Shown: positions 62,671 to 64,000 of the stretch, one piece after another
Layout of the letters: each line of letters opens with the position of its first letter
How positions within the stretch are numbered: position 1 is the stretch's first letter
Assembly: GCF_050749815.1 (NCBI RefSeq)
Contig: NZ_CP192735.1
Coordinates: forward strand, 806,001 to 870,000
From: Dyella_A sp050749815
GTDB taxonomy: Bacteria; Pseudomonadota; Gammaproteobacteria; Xanthomonadales; Rhodanobacteraceae
Reading direction: 5' to 3'
Length of the DNA stretch: 64,000 bases
Notes under the pieces: generated by a model
Databases searched by the model: none
The model's input: only the letters and a program-made list of their open reading frames with translations
Told to the model about the DNA's origin: nothing
Program-made: the position numbers and the translations under genes

Positions 62671-62685
62671 AGGGAATCCAGCTCC

Positions 62686-64000
62686 ATGTTCAATCACCTG
62701 CTCAGCCTGCTGATCTGGCTTCCCGTCGTTGGTGCCGTGCCGGTGCTGCTGGCCGGCTCGGGTCGTCCCGGCCTGGCCCGCTGGCTCGCCCTGCTGGTCG
62801 CCGTGCTCACCTTCGTGGTCAGCCTGTTCCTGCTGCCCCAGTACAACGCCGCCGATGCGGCGATGCAGCTGGGTGAAGATCACCTGTGGATCGCCTCGCT
62901 CGGCGTGCACTACGGCCTGGCCGTGGACGGCATCTCGGTGGCGCTGATCCTGCTCACCACGTTCGTCAGCATCCTGGTGATCGTGGGCGCATGGGAAGTG
63001 ATCCAGGACAAACCACACCAGTACATGGCCGCCATGCTGGTGCTCGAGGGCCTGATGATCGGCGTGTTCTGCGCCACCGACGCGCTGCTGTTCTACGTGT
63101 TCTTCGAGGCCATGCTGATCCCGATGTTCATCCTGATCGGCATCTGGGGTGGCCCGCGGCGCGTCTACGCGACGATCAAGTTCTTCATCTACACGTTCCT
63201 CGGTTCGATCTTCATGCTGGTCGGCCTGATCTACCTGTACCTCAAGGCCGGTACGTTCGACCTGCACACGCTGGCGGCACTGCCGCTGACCATGAAGGAG
63301 CAGAGCTGGCTGTTCTTCGCCTTCTTGCTGGCCTTTGCGGTGAAGGTGCCGATGGTGCCGGTGCACACCTGGCTGCCCGACGCCCACGTGGAGGCGCCGA
63401 CTGGCGGCTCGGTGGTGCTGGCGGCGGTGATGCTGAAGATCGGCGGATACGGCTTCCTGCGCTTCTCGCTGCCGATCACGCCGGATGCCGCGGCACACTT
63501 CGCCCCGCTGGTGATCGTGCTGAGCCTGATTGCCGTGGTCTACATCGGTTACGTCGCGCTGGTACAAGACGACATGAAGAAGCTGGTGGCCTATTCGTCG
63601 GTGGCCCACATGGGCTTCGTGACGCTGGGCATCTTCATCGCCTTCATGCTGGTGCGCGACGCCAGCAACTTGGATGCGGCCAAGCTCGGCATGCAGGGTG
63701 CGATGGTGCAGATGATCTCGCACGGCTTCGTCTCGGGCGCGATGTTCTCGTGCATCGGCGTGCTCTACGACCGCCTGCATACCCGCCAGATCAAGGACTA
63801 CGGCGGCGTCATCAACGTGATGCCGTGGTTCGGCTTCTTCTACGTGCTGTTCGCCATGGCCAACTCCGGTCTGCCGGGCACCAGCGGTTTCGTCGGCGAG
63901 TTCATGGTGGTGCTGGCCAGCTTCTCGGCCAACCCGTGGATCGCGCTGTTCGCGGCCTTCACCCTGATCATCGGCGCGGCCTACACGCTGTGGATGGTCA
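62686..64000 (+). CDS. nuoM: NADH-quinone oxidoreductase subunit M (cut by window edge)
   Basis: The first 438 residues of a second antiporter-like subunit. EAMLIPMFILIGIWGGPRRV (conserved Glu ~144), VKVPMVPVHTWLPDAHVEAP and VAYSSVAHMGFVTLGIFIAF mark NuoM. About 60-80 residues are missing to the right. The operon would normally end with nuoN beyond the window. Confidence 0.96.
   Translation, partial: MFNHLLSLLIWLPVVGAVPVLLAGSGRPGLARWLALLVAVLTFVVSLFLLPQYNAADAAMQLGEDHLWIASLGVHYGLAVDGISVALILLTTFVSILVIVGAWEVIQDKPHQYMAAMLVLEGLMIGVFCATDALLFYVFFEAMLIPMFILIGIWGGPRRVYATIKFFIYTFLGSIFMLVGLIYLYLKAGTFDLHTLAALPLTMKEQSWLFFAFLLAFAVKVPMVPVHTWLPDAHVEAPTGGSVVLAAVMLKIGGYGFLRFSLPITPDAAAHFAPLVIVLSLIAVVYIGYVALVQDDMKKLVAYSSVAHMGFVTLGIFIAFMLVRDASNLDAAKLGMQGAMVQMISHGFVSGAMFSCIGVLYDRLHTRQIKDYGGVINVMPWFGFFYVLFAMANSGLPGTSGFVGEFMVVLASFSANPWIALFAAFTLIIGAAYTLWMV

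Noticed and set aside
60580..63780. A 1066-codon open frame on the minus strand across nuoL and nuoM
   Set aside because: It is the antisense shadow of two clearly conserved complex I genes. The translation is low-complexity, rich in His, Gln and Arg, as expected from GC-rich codons read backwards.

Overview
The window is 64 kb of a GC-rich gammaproteobacterial chromosome, most likely from the Xanthomonadales (Lysobacterales), family Rhodanobacteraceae (Dyella/Rhodanobacter/Luteibacter-like). This placement is inferred from gene order and product types (folC-dedD-cvpA-purF, tRNA-Ser-ffs-dnaX-ybaB-recR, rpmF-fabHDG-acpP-fabF-pabBC-mltG-tmk-holB-pilZ, nuoA to nuoM, a Kdo kinase), not from a database search.

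Left end, 1-12000, accessory region: the tail of endonuclease V, tandem REP-type repeats and an ABC exporter are followed by the most unusual part of the window. From about 2972 to 6516 there are nine consecutive integron gene cassettes, all facing right. Each carries one small ORF of unknown function and ends in an attC site of 54-63 bp. No integrase gene lies beside them, so this is a CALIN-type array (a cluster of attC sites lacking an integrase) or the far part of a chromosomal integron. Its composition is clearly less GC-rich than the flanks: sample 3001-3060 has 30 of 60 G+C, sample 1201-1260 has 43 of 60. Immediately to the right are a chromosomal rifampin ADP-ribosyltransferase (arr), a histone H1-like Lys/Ala-rich protein, and a copper module: a CueR-like regulator overlapping a CopA-type P1B ATPase with two YHS-like domains. 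A pair of inverted dispersed repeats follows.

Middle, 12000-38700: small enzymes (SnoaL-like, GNAT), then folC-dedD-cvpA-purF, a perfect REP palindrome, a DUF455 ferritin-like protein, an SRPBCC protein, tRNA-Pro(CGG), hisS, a GIY-YIG protein, an unusually long aromatic amino acid ammonia-lyase, and envelope genes (family 9 glycosyltransferase and, divergently, Kdo kinase). Next come tRNA-Ser(GGA), the 4.5S SRP RNA, dnaX-ybaB-recR, a GNAT and a HIT protein, an Slp lipoprotein, a leftward moxR-DUF58-tgpA operon, an ArnT-like membrane glycosyltransferase and a Maf pyrophosphatase.

Right, 38800-64000, housekeeping: yceD(DUF177)-rpmF, the fatty acid cluster fabH-fabD-fabG-acpP-fabF (plsX is absent between rpmF and fabH), folate genes pabB-pabC, then mltG-tmk-holB, a PIG-L deacetylase inserted before pilZ, and the respiratory complex I operon nuoA-nuoM, which runs off the right edge.

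Most operons are tightly packed with ATGA, TGATG or GTGA overlaps. Several promoters place the -10 box only 6-10 bases from the start codon, suggesting leaderless mRNAs.
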